Shown here piece by piece: positions 22,835 to 35,616 of a DNA stretch of 64,000 nt. The stretch comes from Norana najaformis (Eukaryota; Annelida; Clitellata; Crassiclitellata; Hormogastridae), in NCBI GenBank assembly GCA_964023275.1, contig OZ029913.1, positions 55,449,976-55,513,975 of the forward strand, read 5' to 3'. The notes beneath the pieces are model-generated. The model had not been told where the DNA came from. It was given only the letters and a program-made list of their open reading frames with translations, and did no database searches. Every line of letters starts with the position of its first letter. Position 1 is the first letter of the stretch. A program made the position numbers and the translations under genes.

Positions 22835-23060
22835 GTCCGTTTAGATCTATCCTCTTCTTCCTCTTCCTCTTCCTCTTCCTCTTCCTCTGCCTCTTCCTCT
22901 GTCTCTTCCTCTTCCTCTGCCTCTTCCTCTGTCTCTTCCTCTTCCTCTGCCTCTTCCTCTGTCTCTTCCTCTTCCTCTGCCTCTTCCTCTGTCTCTTCCT
23001 CTCTCTGTCTCTTCCTCTGCCTCTTTCTCTGCCTCATCCTGTCTTTTCCTCTTCCTCTTA
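22835..23060. repeat. CCTCTT tract with a 30-bp unit
   Basis: Pyrimidine-only repeat; a 30-bp unit built of CTCTGC, CTCTTC and CTCTGT hexamers recurs exactly, with CTGC at 22887, 22917, 22947 and 22977. Confidence 0.95.
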
Positions 23061-23257
23061 CTCTGTCAGTCGCAGTCGCCGCGCAAAAGACGACGAGGAT
23101 AATTCGATGACCTCTCAGACGTCAACTTCTGTGATCGATGATAGGGTAGGAGCACAAACACTCAGAGGGAGAGAGAAAGGGAAGAGATTGGAAGAAGAAG
23201 AAGGGAGGGAGGGATGTAGAGAGAAAAGAAAGAGAGAAGATAAAGAAAGGGAATAGG

Positions 23258-23502
23258 TTATAGAAAGGAGAAAGAAGAGGAGAGTGGGAGAACTAGAAAG
23301 CGAAAAAGAAAAAATAAAACATGGAGGGACTGAAAGTGGAGAGAAAGAAAGGAAAGAGGGGGTGAGAGAGACAGAAAGAGAGAGGAAGAGAGTGGAAGAG
23401 AGTGGAAAGAGAAAGAGAGAGAAAGAGAGAGTCTATCCGTTTTCTTTTTTCTTTTCCGCTTTCTAGTTCTCCCATTCTCCTCTCCTTCTTCCTTTTTCTA
23501 TA
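23258..23502. repeat. Inverted repeat with arms of about 60 bp
   Basis: Left arm about 23258-23320 and right arm about 23440-23502. GGGAGAACTAGAAAGCG at the left is matched by CGCTTTCTAGTTCTCCC at the right, with more distant TATAGAAA blocks also pairing. The loop of about 120 bp is purine-rich (GAGAGAAAG). Could fold as a long hairpin in RNA or DNA. Confidence 0.85.
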
Positions 23503-23540
23503 TCTTCTCTCTTCCCTTTCTCTCTCCCCCTCCCTCCCTC

Positions 23541-24723
23541 TTCTTCCTTTCAGACAATCAATCAGTCAATCAATCCGTCTATCTATCTATCAGAGAAACC
23601 AAGCGAAAGGAGCGCATAGAAGAGCAAGCGGACTAGCGAATGTTGTCGTCAATCAACAACAATTCTTCCCTTTGAAACCCACGACGTCCTCTTCAAATAA
23701 GCAATTGAGGATTGGGAGTGGCTGCTAAATTAATTCAACTGAAACTTTGAAGTCTTTTCTTAAGCGCAAGTCGCACCAATGGCTGTCTTCTTCACTGATG
23801 CAGAATTCGTTCCTATTCTCCTGCCACACTCGCCGCCGCCGCCTGAATTCCTAGCTTATTCAGTTCCTCTCTGATTGCCTTTATCTCCTGCCCCCTCTTC
23901 GCCCAGGGCAATTATTCACTTGCCTAATGTGAAGAAAGCTCTGCTGTCATCGACAATTTACAAAGCACTGCTAAGGGTGCCTTCCGAATCTTGTGCTGGT
24001 CACAATCCGAGAGCCCCGACAGAGCAGAGCGAACGAGAATTATAATGGTGAATATGGAGGATAGGTGATTTTAAAGTCGCGATTATTTGACAAATATGTT
24101 CTCGCTTTGTTTCTCATATATATATATTTCAAATAAAACTCTTAGAAATGCAGAAGCTGGTCTATTTTTAAACGTAACAACAATTATTCTTAAATAATGG
24201 ACAACTTGATTTTGTCGCCATAGTGCGTTCGTAATGAACACGAACGAAGCGTTCTGAGTGTATGTTTATCCGAGCTCTTGAAAATATTTCTGAAACTTGG
24301 CTCATATACGAAGGCAAGCGATCGAGCGATCGAACGAGAGGGGGTAGAAGTTGGAGGCTGAGACCCTTTTGGCATTTGCGTCACTAAGGTTACAGGATTT
24401 CAACGGCATCTCACTTGAAGCCTGTTTGGCTTACTCCCAGCATGTTGATGAATCAACACTAACCCTTGTCTGATTTTGTAACAATATAAACCTGGAAACA
24501 AACGATGTTTTGTCGATTGCGCAAAACATTGCACAGCTTCTGTTAATAAGCGTGTGAGAAAATTTATGGAACGATTGTTTCAGACCTGCGAACATGAAAT
24601 AGGCCTACTGTTCTCAAACGAGAAGTTTCATATGCGTAGCCTGTTTGATAGCATTTGCTGACATGCTAAGAAAATATCGTAAACGGCCGCTTCAGTCCTG
24701 TAAGCAAGGAATCTTGTTTTAAA
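23541..24723. other. Intergenic, no gene recognised
   Basis: Unique-looking sequence with short TA run near 24118-24128 and a TAGGCCTA at 24600. No exon or element recognised. Confidence 0.5.
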
Positions 24724-25205
24724 TGTAAATGCAAATGTACACGGCTTTATATGGCGACCGTATGGTCTCGACCCTGTTCATTTTGCAATGAATTTATCGG
24801 GTGAGATCCTTCACCACCGCTGCCCGTTTGAATGGGCGCCACGCCAGTTAAATGTATCGGTTTTATATAGCGACCGTATGGCCTCAACCCTGCTCATTTT
24901 GCAATGAATTTATCGGGTGAGATCCTTCACCACCGCTGCCAGTTTGAATGGGCGCCACGCCAGTTAAATGTATCGGTTTTATATAGCGACCGTATGGCCT
25001 CAACCCTGCTCATTTTGCAATGAATTTATCGGGAGAGATCCTTCACCACCGCTGCCCGTTTGAATGGGCGCCACGCCAGTTAAGGTCCCCGTGCCCGGAC
25101 CGTGCCAGCCCGAGATTTAAATCTTTGAAATACCACCGCTATCGGTATGCGAACCGGCATCCTCACGCATAGAGGCGCCTTGACGTACTCTTAATGAGCT
25201 AGTTT
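24724..25205 (-). mobile_element. SINE family B with a triplicated 116-bp 3' segment
   Basis: A full-length family B element on the minus strand: head near 25205 with TAGCTCATTAAG and B-box-like GGTTCGCATACC, then the AGATTTAAATCT and ACGGGCAGCGGTGGTGAAGG body, and a tail with AAATGTAAATGCAAATGTAC on the plus strand. The 3' part is present three times with exact 116-bp spacing (GCGACCGTATGG at 24754, 24870 and 24986). The copies are almost identical. Confidence 0.9.
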
Positions 25206-25321
25206 AGCAGATAATACCAAGTGCCTTTGCCAATATGCACTGAATCATACAATTCATATAGCGCATTTTATAGCTCTGTGATCTGCTAACGCGAAATACT
25301 GATTTCAATTCTGGATAAAAA

Positions 25322-25530
25322 GAAATCGTAATCGTAAACTCGAGATTTCTGTAGCGCTCAAAGAAAGCTAAGTCACGGAAACCAGCTTATTCACAGTCTC
25401 GCTCTCAGTCAAAACAAAATCGATAGACAGGAAGGGTCAGATTTGGTTCTAGGTCAAGATCCAAGGGTCATTCAGACAGACTGTCAGACGCACACGGTGG
25501 ATGGTGCTTGGAATTAAAGCGGAAAGAGGG
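25322..25530 (-). mobile_element. SINE family A, copy 3
   Basis: AATCGTAATCGTAA tail run, CTCGAGATTTCTGTAGCG, GTCACGGAAACCAGCTTATT, CTCAGTCAAAACAAAATCG and the terminal GTGGATGGTGCTTGGAATTA block. Copy 4 lies 500 bp away in the opposite orientation. Confidence 0.8.
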
Positions 25531-26029
25531 ATAAAAGAAAGAGGAAGAATCGGCAAAAGATTTGTGGAAGAGGAGTTTTCAGTTTTGAGCTGAAATTGTG
25601 CAGTAAAATCAAACCAGATTGAAAGTCCTTGGAGTGTAATGTTTTGGTCAATGGTATCAAAGGCTTCTAATTAATTGCTCACGCCTACAGGCCTGTACAA
25701 TGAGCGAGAGAGAGAGAGAGAGACAGACAGAGACAGAGACAGAGAGACGGAGACGCGAAAGGTGGGCAGAGGTAATAAAAGAAGACCGAGGGAGGTAGAC
25801 ATAAAGGACGGAACAGAGTCCGCTGATTGGATGGTAGGTGGGGCAGAAATGGCTGATTGGCAGGTCGAGGTGAAAGACGAGAGAGGAATGAAAGAAGTTA
25901 GAAGCGGGCGATGTTGGACAGAAATAGAATTCGCTAAACTGACGGTCCAGCGAGTAACATCCGGAGAACCGAAGAATGAAAAAGAAGAGCGCCTCGTAAA
26001 TTGGTTGACCACGCGTAGTCATTGAAACG
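25531..26029. other. Sequence between two inverted SINEs
   Basis: Contains a (GA)n/(CAGA) run at about 25700-25750 and a 116-codon charged frame that continues out of that run; no recognised protein. Confidence 0.4.
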
Positions 26030-26190
26030 ACTCCCTGACTCCTGGATCTTGACCAGGAACCGAACCCTTTTGTCTATCGATTTTGTTTTGATAGAGCGCC
26101 GCCTGTGAATAAGCTGGTTCCCGCGACTTAGCTTTCGTTGGGCGCTGTAGAAATCTCGAGATTACGATTACGATTACGAAGGAATCACAG
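26030..26190 (+). mobile_element. SINE family A, copy 4, inverted
   Basis: Reads the opposite way to all other family A copies. Plus strand shows AACCGAACCCTTTTG, TCGATTTTGTTTTGA, GAATAAGCTGGTTCCCGCG, then TTGGGCGCTGTAGAAATCTC and a GATTACGATTACGATTACG tail. It shows most clearly that family A ends in the shared GGCGCT..AGAA motif plus an ATTACG tail. Confidence 0.8.
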
Positions 26191-27535
26191 ACTCTATGTT
26201 GTTTTGTAAAGGTTGCTTTAAATTCATTCCACATATTTTATTAATAAAAGAAAAAACAAAGAATACCTCTTGTTATCTTCAGAAAATTCTGGACCCATTA
26301 GTTACAGAGAAGACTTAAGTTCCTCTGAAGACAAAGCCACTGAACAAAAGCGCCGCTCACCACCAAGTTACTGGAAGAAGACAGTGTTCGCCTTTGGATC
26401 CTTGCCGACGACGGACGAGGACAACAGCTATTATCTTTCTTTCAGCACAGTACCAGTACATCACTTCTGAATGCGGAGACATACAGAACATTTCCTACGC
26501 AAACCCTTTCATCGGAGATCAGTCCAACTGCGGACAAAACAGATCACTGAATCAGAATCACCGCCGAACTCCTTCGGTACATTATCCAACATTGCAAAAG
26601 GACGCACAATTGTCAAATGAGCAACAGGCAACAGCAAGAACAACTCCCACCATCTGCGCTCATAAATGTTTACTGCTCGCCCAAAACTCACATAAGCGCG
26701 TTGCAGACTCACTTTCCAAGGCTCGGTGACATTTCCTAGATGCCTACAATAAAAGCAAGCCTTCATAAAAATGCCTCATATGTAGTAATTGCGGTAATTT
26801 ACTGCTTTATTTCCATCAAAAGAAATGATTGCCTCAGCGCCGGTATAGGGACGGTAAAAAGGTTCCTACTCGGACCATTTGATCTGTGCCAGGATAAAGA
26901 CGCTTTTCCAGATTCGCAGTAAATTGAAAACGTAGGAATATATACACCTAGATCCGTGCGCCATTTGATGTAGTAAATGTCATTGACATACAGGATTTGA
27001 AGACATAAATTCATTCGCATGATGTCATTGCTGCTCATTTTTCATCATGTATCCAGGCTATATAACACAGATATTTCAGTTGGATCTAAAAAATGGTTTA
27101 CCCAATCTACTTCCATGAGTAATGGCCTATCTAGGTAGATTTCCGGATGAATCCCTGTCAATTAATAAAGCTTACCCTGAATGAGTGAGCGGCTGGGTCG
27201 CTGCATATGTGTGGCTGAATGACTGGAATTCAAGGAATTGACAGATGCCGAAATTCATGAAGATACATGCACGTAGGTGTTGGCCTATATAAGTGAATGG
27301 GCGACTGAATGAATGAATGAATGAATGAATGGGATTAGTCAATTCCATGAGCTTTTGGTGTTTATAACCTTGTCGACCTGAAATGGCCAAAGCTCAGAAG
27401 GTGAAGGGAGGAACTGGAAGAAGGAGAGCCGAGGAAAACGAGGATGACTATGAGCGATTCAATGGCTACTATTTTGGGATTCATTGATGGAGTTCTGTTT
27501 CGTAGAGACTCGCATTAGGTCCTATGTGCAGCACA
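26191..27535. other. Intergenic, no gene recognised
   Basis: Frames of 60-111 codons at 26270-26770 are unrecognised. A (GAAT)7 run lies at about 27304-27332. Nothing else noted. Confidence 0.45.
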
Positions 27536-28015
27536 GTTTCTGCTCCTCCTTCTATTTCTCATTCTCCTTTTCTTCATCCTCCTCCCACCCTCTTCATCTT
27601 CCTTCTCTTCTTCCTTCTCTTCTTTTTTCTGTTCCTCATCCTCTTCCTGATCCTGTTCATTCTTCTTTTCTTCCTTCTTCCCTCCCTCCTTCTTTTCCTC
27701 CTTCTCCTCTTATTCTTTTTCTCATACTATTTTTCTCGTTCTCCTGCTTCCTTCTTATCGTTCTCCTCCACTTACTGCTCCTCCTCCTCCTTCTGTTCCT
27801 CCTCCTCCTCCTCCTCCTCCTCGTCCTCATCCTCGTCCTTCTCTTCTCTCGTATACGATGTGGACAATCGCATTCGTCTTCGACTGTATATGACGTCGCA
27901 GTATTTGCATTGCATCCCTCCTCCTCCTCCTCCTGCACCTGCTCCTCTTCCTCCTTTTCCTCCTCCTCCTTCTCCTCCTCCTCCTCCTCCTTCTTCTTCT
28001 TCTCCTCCTTCTCCT
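27536..28015. repeat. CTC/TCC pyrimidine tract
   Basis: About 480 bp, mostly pyrimidine on the plus strand, interrupted by about 65 bp of mixed sequence near 27845-27910. Ser/Pro or Leu-rich frames and the Glu/Arg-rich antisense frames are artefacts. Confidence 0.93.
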
Positions 28016-28378
28016 CCATCGCACCACTTCCCCCACTCGACTGCGGTTCTGTGACAGTTCTCTCTCTCAGTTCTCGGTCAGTATGCAAATAGGCTGAGTC
28101 ACAACATTAAGGCCTCCAATGTATTGTAGGACCTTACGATTAGACTTCTGGCGGCAGATGTCCGTTTCAATATAGGCCTACACACACGCACACACACACA
28201 CACCTACACACACACGCATACACACGCACGCACGCACACGATTTTGCAACAGAATCGACTTGAACTTTGTGTCAGTTCTCGCTTTAAATAATTCAACTTC
28301 CATTCGTCTCATTGCTTACCACCGGTGATATCTCCAGGAGCGTTGGCTTTATCGGCATCCTCAAAAGTCGAATGTAAG
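28016..28378. other. Intergenic with (CA)n run
   Basis: (CA)n/(CGCA)n run at about 28180-28240. No gene recognised. Confidence 0.5.
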
Positions 28379-28490
28379 CGGCTTAGAAGGAACATTGTTC
28401 TCAGAACCTACGTTTAGGCTTAGAGGTAGCATTGTTCTCAAGACCTGCATTTAGGCTTAGAGGAAACACTGTTCTCAAGACTTTCATTTC
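28379..28490. repeat. Three tandem copies of a unit of about 45-50 bp
   Basis: Each copy contains GGCTTAGA(G/A)G, a (C/A)ATTGTTCTCA block and a (C/T)ATTTAGG link. Copies differ at several sites, so the array is old. Confidence 0.8.
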
Positions 28491-28690
28491 GAATGCTTCC
28501 CGGCTTTCGTAAGAGTCCATTCCTTAGACCCGTAGAACGCAACGTGCATCAAATGAGGCTTTTTGCTATTCTTTCTTTCAGATGCAGATTCCCGGTGCAT
28601 TTTCTATGAACTGTCTTCTCTCTTGTGAAAAAAGCTCGTCTGCCTTTAGTCTCTTGATCTCACGTGGCATTTTCGGATCGTAAGTAATCC
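28491..28690. other. Intergenic sequence, nothing recognised
   Basis: No gene or repeat seen. Confidence 0.4.
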
Positions 28691-28880
28691 ATTGATCTCT
28701 CTCTCGCTCTCTCTCTTTCCCTCCCTCCGTCCCTCCCTCTCTCTCTCTCTCATTCTCACTCTCTCTCTCTCCATATATATATATATATATATGTGTATAT
28801 ATATCACTCTCACTCTCCCTCTCCCCCCTCTCTCTCTCCTCTCTCTCTCTCTCTCCTCTCTCTTTCAAACACACACACAA
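28691..28880. repeat. (CT)n - (TA)n - (CT)n - (CA)n compound microsatellite
   Basis: CT runs on either side of a short (TA) run at about 28773-28803, then CACA. Confidence 0.9.
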
Positions 28881-29497
28881 ACACACTGACATGCACACAC
28901 ACGCACATACATGTACACAGACAGATCCAAGCAGCTGCATACAGATCCAAGGAGACACACGCATACACAGACAAGCAAGCGGTGACAGAAAACCACTTAC
29001 AGATCGGGGTGTGCAGGGCATGTTGTGCAGAAATGACAAACTATTTATAACGAGGTGAGGCCGCAGAAGAAAAAGAAAAAGGAGCTTTTGAAATATGACT
29101 TTTCTTACCGCCTGACTGCTGTCGGCGCTTACGTGAGCGGAGTTTGTCATTTCATGGCCAGTCAACGATGGAAACCTGAGCTGCTGCTGCTGCTCCTACT
29201 GCTGCTTCTGCTGCTTCTGCTGCTGCTGCTGCTGCAGGTTTCTATTTCGTCGTTGCATCGGCGACTGTGCTTTCTTGCAGTAAATTATTTGGCGCAAAAT
29301 TAATCGCCTACGTGCCTCTGAAATTTATCTTGTAGGGCTGATATGCTTTGTTACAGCCTGCCTTGTAGGCCTATCTAATTAAGTAGGCCTACGTTTTTTA
29401 TTGGCCTGTAAACGGGCTTTGCATCTCTTGGCTTGGCTCCTCAAGATTTCGACCTTGCACAGAAACTGAGTCAGAAACCCGAAAGCTCTTGCGGATT
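28881..29497. other. Intergenic with CTG run
   Basis: CTG/CTT trinucleotide run at about 29179-29238; two TAGGCCTA octamers near 29366 and 29384. No gene recognised. Confidence 0.5.
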
Positions 29498-29550
29498 TGA
29501 TTAGCTGGTGATTAGCTGGTGATTAGTTGGTGATTAGTTGGTGATTTAGC
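29498..29550. repeat. 12-bp repeat, about 4-5 copies
   Basis: GATTAGCTGGTG/GATTAGTTGGTG repeated, last unit slightly longer. Confidence 0.85.
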
Positions 29551-29641
29551 TGGTCTCAGTAACGTAGATTTTGTGTGGCAGTGAAAATTTCGGCCATTTA
29601 CATTACGCTATATAGGTTAAAACTCCCGGCCCTCCGTTAAG

Positions 29642-30051
29642 CATGCATACATACACACATACATACACATATACATACACACATACATACATACACACAT
29701 ACATACACAAATACATACACACATACACACATACACACATACATACACACACATACACACATACATACACATACATACACACATACATACACAAATACAT
29801 ACACACATACTTGCACACATACATACACACACACACACACACATACATACACATATACATACACACATACATACATACATACATACATACATACACAAAT
29901 ACATACACACATACACACACATACATACACACATACGTACACAGATACATACACACAAACACACACACACATACACACACATACACACATACATACACAC
30001 ATACATACACACATACATACACACATACATACACATACAAGCATACATTCA
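29642..30051. repeat. CATA/CACA microsatellite, about 410 bp
   Basis: Compound CATACATACACA repeat. All His-Thr-Tyr or Val-Cys-Met frames here are artefacts. Confidence 0.97.
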
Positions 30052-30599
<548 letters not shown>

Positions 30600-30621
30600 C
30601 TCCAGCTTGCACGTGAACATG

Positions 30622-30840
30622 TAACAACATACATACATACATGTATACATAAACACATATATACACACACATACAAGCATGCATACATACATACATATAT
30701 ACATACATACACATATACATACATACACACATACATACACACATACATACATACACACATACATACATACACACATACATACATACACTCATACAAGCAT
30801 ACATACATTCATACATATATACATACATACACACATACAT
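30622..30840. repeat. CATA/CACA microsatellite
   Basis: About 220 bp of CATACATA/CACA repeats, on the other side of the (TA)n run from the 29642-30051 array and on the same strand. Confidence 0.95.
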
Positions 30841-31267
30841 GGAAAGGCAGCGGATTCGATGGATCAGATGGGATGATGTAATAAAGTACTACCAGTGGCG
30901 CATTCAAAGAGGGGCGTAGTGGACGTCCGCCCCCTCACCCAAACTTAACAGACTAACATTTGCCTGATGGTTGTCCCATAACATGCTAAACCGCATGCAG
31001 TATCTCTCCGCTCCTTGAGCGACATATCATGCATCTGCCCCTGACTACTAAAAATTAAAAGGAATCAATCGATGGCGCTATATGCGATAATGTATGGTGA
31101 ATAATTTATAGTTTTGTTTGAGGTTCGTGCACAGGAACCGTCTCGTTGGAGACCAGAGTCCTATTACTGCCTGTTTTAATACGAGTTAGGCCGTGCATCA
31201 GGTCACACCATTAAGCCTATCGGATAGTAGGCCAATATAGGCCCATGTTCGATGAGTTGTTTACGAA
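30841..31267. other. Intergenic with a SINE end fragment
   Basis: GATGGCGCTATATGCGATAA near 31072 resembles the shared SINE 3' end. No gene recognised. Confidence 0.45.
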
Positions 31268-31405
31268 TTTCTTAGTCTCAGAATTGTTTAGCACCCAAAT
31301 AGATACATCGCGGGAGTCACCTTATTCACAGATGCTTAGTCAAAAACAAATTCGGTGAGGTAGGTACATTCAGGTTCGGTTCCAGGTCGAGATCAGACAG
31401 GTATC
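31268..31405 (-). mobile_element. SINE family A, copy 5, old
   Basis: Only part of the family is recognisable: CACCTTATTCACAGATGCTT, AGTCAAAAACAAATTCG and CAGGTTCGGTTCCAGGTCGA. More diverged than other copies. Confidence 0.65.
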
Positions 31406-31964
31406 TTTTAGAAGCCTATAGGTCTAACAAGGGTGCGGTATGTGATTATGAACAATAGCAGGTAAGACGAAGGGTGTCTAGACCTAGGGTGAAGCACAGT
31501 GTGTCAGAAATTTGTAGTCTATTCGCTAGAGGACACAAATGAACACTCTTAATTATATGCTTATTATGTCTGTAGGTATAAGTTGACAAAGTCAAACCAG
31601 GCAGAACTTTATTTTGGTTATTAATGGAAAATAACTGAACTTTACTTATGCAATAAAAGTTAAATTTATCAAGAACAAGTGAAGAGAAGTCACCCCTTCC
31701 CCCATTACAACCAGCGCCTTGCTTGTTACGACAAGACACGCAAACATGTCAGGGTCAAAAATCTATTTAGACACTCGAGTGATTATCACGAAAAATGTTT
31801 CGCCACTTAAAGTTTGTCAGTCGCAAATCGAAATTGTCGTTTTTATTACCGCGTTGTCATTTGACATTACCTGACCACAGAAGCAATGGCGTCCTCTTTT
31901 GAGTCTCAGAATTGCTCCTTTTAGCACTGGATGTTGTTGTTTTCACGCAAAGGAAGCATCGTTC
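31406..31964. other. Intergenic sequence, no gene recognised
   Basis: Unique-looking; one unrecognised 97-codon minus-strand frame at 31446-31739. Confidence 0.45.
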
Positions 31965-32207
31965 ATGCGGTATAAATCGTCTGAATGAATGAGGCAAAGG
32001 TAGAGAGACAGAGGCTTAAAGAAAGGGAGACAGAGTGAGAGAGATATAAAAAGACAAAGTGAGGCAGACAGAGACAGAGAGAGGGAGAGGGAGAGGGAGA
32101 GGGAGAGAAAATGAGAAAGCCAAAGGTAGCTACGTTGAAACAGAGACAGAGGCGTAAAGAGAGGGGAGAGAGTTGAAACAGAGCGAGAGAGACAGAGAGA
32201 AAGAGAG

Positions 32208-32245
<38 letters not shown>

Positions 32246-32512
32246 CTAAAGAGACAAAGTGAGAGAGAGCGAGTGCGAGAGACAAAGAGACAAAGTGGAG
32301 AGACAGAGCGGGAGACAGGAAGAGACAGTGAAACAGGGACAGAGAGAGACAGAGAGAAACAGTGAGAGAGATAAAGTGAGAGAGAGTGAGAGAGATAAAA
32401 AGAGACAAAGTGAGAGAGAGTGAAAGAGAGAGAGAAAGACAAAGAGACAAAGTACAAAGTGGGGAGCCAGAGAAATACAGGAAGAGACAGTGAAACAGGG
32501 CCAGAGAGAGAC

Positions 32513-32594
<82 letters not shown>

Positions 32595-32625
32595 TGACAG
32601 AGAGCAGAGTCTAAGAGAGACTGAG
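31965..32625. repeat. GAGA/GACA purine tract
   Basis: About 660 bp purine-rich on the plus strand, with an uninterrupted (GA)n run at about 32526-32591. This is the last large microsatellite before the gene-bearing half. Confidence 0.95.
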
Positions 32626-35604
32626 GAAGAGTCAAACGCAGAGGGACAAAAGGCACAGACGCGAAGAGGAAGAGAGGCTCAATCGCCGACGCAGACACTG
32701 GTACATCCTTTGCAATTTTCTGGTGCAGAAATTGCTGCCGTCCTAACAGACAGTTCTCCTCTTATTTAATTCATAATGTCATAGGTGAGTGGCAGCACAG
32801 AATTAGTTGTTTTTAAACCTTGGCTTGGATTTTAGCATCGGTCAGAATAGCGCTGTTCGATGGCCCGGACGACATGGTTTACTTACAGCAGCATGAGTGT
32901 GAATGCAATAAACGCTGTTGTTTTGATAAATGTTAGAACTACTGGCAGTGTTGATCAGTAACGAAGTTAGACTGTAAGAGTAACGCGTTGCTGTCAAAAA
33001 GGCTACCCGCACCCATCATACAGTGTGTGTTTAATGTCGAAACCAGTGGGAAAACTGTTTTCATTGTAAAAATTTAATTCAGGTCTCATAGGGTTAAGTT
33101 ACTCGTTATTTGATGCGCTAGGAGCAGACGTAGGCCTACATTGTTATGAATTATTGCTGCTGCAAAAATAAAACTAATGATCCACAGCATATGGGGCAAG
33201 AAGGGGCGCCTGTTCCGTGGAAGGAGGCTGCAATAGCATGACATTCATTAATTACAACGTTGACTGGAGTGTCAGTCGGTCACCTGGTTTCAAATCGCTC
33301 CATAAGCTTTCAAAAGCGCCAGTTCTTCTCAACTATCGAGAAGCGCCCAAGCAAGTGAAGTTAGGCCTACCAGGAACAAATCTGCTAAGTTAAGGCTACC
33401 GCCTATTCGTCTGAGTAGGCCTCAAGGTGCTATGCAACCTATTTAAAGCCTATTTAGTCCACTTAGTCTTGAACCGTGCAATTAAAAAACGTAACTATAA
33501 GTCTGTAAAATTATAAAAGGCATTCAAATTCGACCTTTAAAGCATCTATATCGATCGTCGTCAGCACCTTATGTAGGTTTTGTATCATGGTTTGGAGGCA
33601 GCAACATCTAAGTAAGACAGTAAGCAAATAAACAACCGCTACTGACTGCATCATTTTAATATCTTTTCTGAGTTTATTCCAAAAAGTAGTTCTGATGCGG
33701 TTGGGGCGGACTGATATTTGGCTGCTCGTCGGCGTCTTTGGAGTATACAATTAGAATGTTTGTTTGTGTTTTCGTCTATTTCTGTTAAATATCCTTAAAT
33801 GTTCATTTTTTACGCGTAATGTACTTTTTTTTGTTTTAGGTTTGTTTTCGCAAATGTAAACGATGTAGGTTTGTACTGGTTGGTGATAATTTTAAACTTG
33901 GCTACGAGCGGCTATCCAAGACCCAGAGCAGACGCAAACAATAATTCTGGCTGTGATGAAAATTAGTTCGACTTAGGCATAGTTTCTATAATCATAGGCT
34001 GCAAAATTTGTCCATCAGACTTGCTAATTTAATTTAACTGCTAAATCTGAAGAAAATATGTACGGAATTTTGCATTTGAAGCACCAGGTCTGAAAAGCTA
34101 AGAGTAGGGACAGATTTTGACTGTTAGGCCCAATTATCCAGAGTGTAGGTGTGGCCTTTCGAGCTGTTTTGGATTGACAAATTTGTTCGGCTGTAGTAAA
34201 AAAGTGTACGGCTTATGCAAACTCAGATGAAATTGCAAAACTCAGAATTTTCCATAATACGCCTACTATATACTTTACCTGCACGCAAAGTGTGACACAA
34301 AATGTGTTAATGTTTTGCATTAAATATGTTTTGCTACTAATCTTAATCTGTGTGTATTTATGTGTAAAATCTGTTTAATTTTTTTCCAGATTATACAGAT
34401 CTAAAGTTTCGTAGGGGGCCTATTCATATGGTTATATATGCTTTATTTTTGAACAATTTTCACAAGACAAATCATAAATAAGTTTGCTTAGTAAATTTTT
34501 CTGGGAAGTTTACCTAATTTTATTATTTTAAGATAATTATAATATAGCTTGCTTAAGAATAAATACTATGGGTCAGTTAATCTACCCTTTTAAAAGCAGT
34601 ACTTTTTAAGTATTAACTGTGAGTGTCAGTAATGTCATATGTATGTATAGTGATATTTTTATAGCACCTTTTCGGGCCTTTTGGCTCTGCATCACTAAAA
34701 GTCTTAGTTGTTTATTTTGTTAACTGTTTAAGTTCTTGGGAAACAATTTCTGCTTCTCTGAGCCTGCAACTCAGGAAGCTTTCTGTGTGTCTTTATGGGG
34801 CCATTTTTACACAAGATGTAGCATAATGCCTCAACAAAAGGAAAATATATACAGCTTGGTTGGCAATTAATCGCTGTTAAAATGAGATACATAAGAGCAT
34901 TATTGAACATTTATTGACCCTCAAGGGGTCAGTAGCTGTCAGTCTTTAAGTTTGGCTCTGGATTGAGCAGGGCTTTTAAGGTGTTCTAGTTGCCTACACA
35001 AAACTGTAAAGCTGCTTATCTTCAGTCTTTGCCCCTTACCTGCCTGATCAGGGCCTATCTGGGGGTGGGGGAAGCAGGGCCATTTGGGTCTTCCCTCATT
35101 TAGAGGAGAGGCCTCAGATTTTGAAAAAAAGTTTGTATTTAATAATTATTAATATTTATTTCGCCTTTTTTGTGTCATAATTCACAACTGCGATTTAGTA
35201 GGCTCATGATGTGCGTGCTTTGAGATTAGGGCCTCTTATTTGCAATGACCCAGGCCTCTGTTAATCTCTGATAGAAGATTACATTGACTTGTTTGGGTTT
35301 TAACAATTTAATGAAAAGTATGACTACCTACAGTATTATTTTTGTCAAAATTTCCTCTAACTATATGATGTAGTCAGAAGGCTAATATAGTGCAGTTACT
35401 GTTGGGGTACAATTAGTGGTTGGAAAACAAGGGGAACACCTACAGGCGTTAGCAAAATGAATGGGGAATATGCATCCAAATTAGGGATTGCTTGAACCAG
35501 TAAGTGGGTATTGTTTGAACCAGTTATTCCTCTTATCAATCACACTGTGGTTATCAAAATATCTAATTAGTATGATGTACAATAACGATATGCTGTTTTA
35601 TATA
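32626..35604. other. Upstream flank of PRKAR2, no coding exon recognised
   Basis: About 3 kb of AT-rich unique-looking sequence. It probably contains the promoter and first non-coding exon of PRKAR2, but I cannot place them. A minus-strand 79-codon frame at 33511-33750 is unrecognised. TAGGCCTA octamers at 33131 and 33362 are the last in the window. A TTTTTATAGCACCTTTTC SINE end lies near 34650. Confidence 0.5.
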
Positions 35605-35605
35605 G
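35591..35605 (+). other. PRKAR2: Candidate 3' splice site in the PRKAR2 5' UTR
   Basis: TGCTGTTTTATATAG just upstream of the ATG looks like an acceptor and would join an unlocated 5' non-coding exon. If used, the in-frame upstream ATG at 35590 is excluded from the mRNA. Confidence 0.4.
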
Positions 35606-35616
35606 AGAAAACGGTT

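Noticed and set aside
27484-28092. Ser/Pro/Leu-rich frames of up to 202 codons
   Set aside because: Translation of a pyrimidine tract; the same happens at 5216-5767, 6017-6628, 20552-20983, 22819-23256 and 31963-32698.
35590-35616. Earlier in-frame PRKAR2 ATG adding nine residues
   Set aside because: A good acceptor-like site lies between it and the chosen ATG, and known RII proteins align from near the chosen one.
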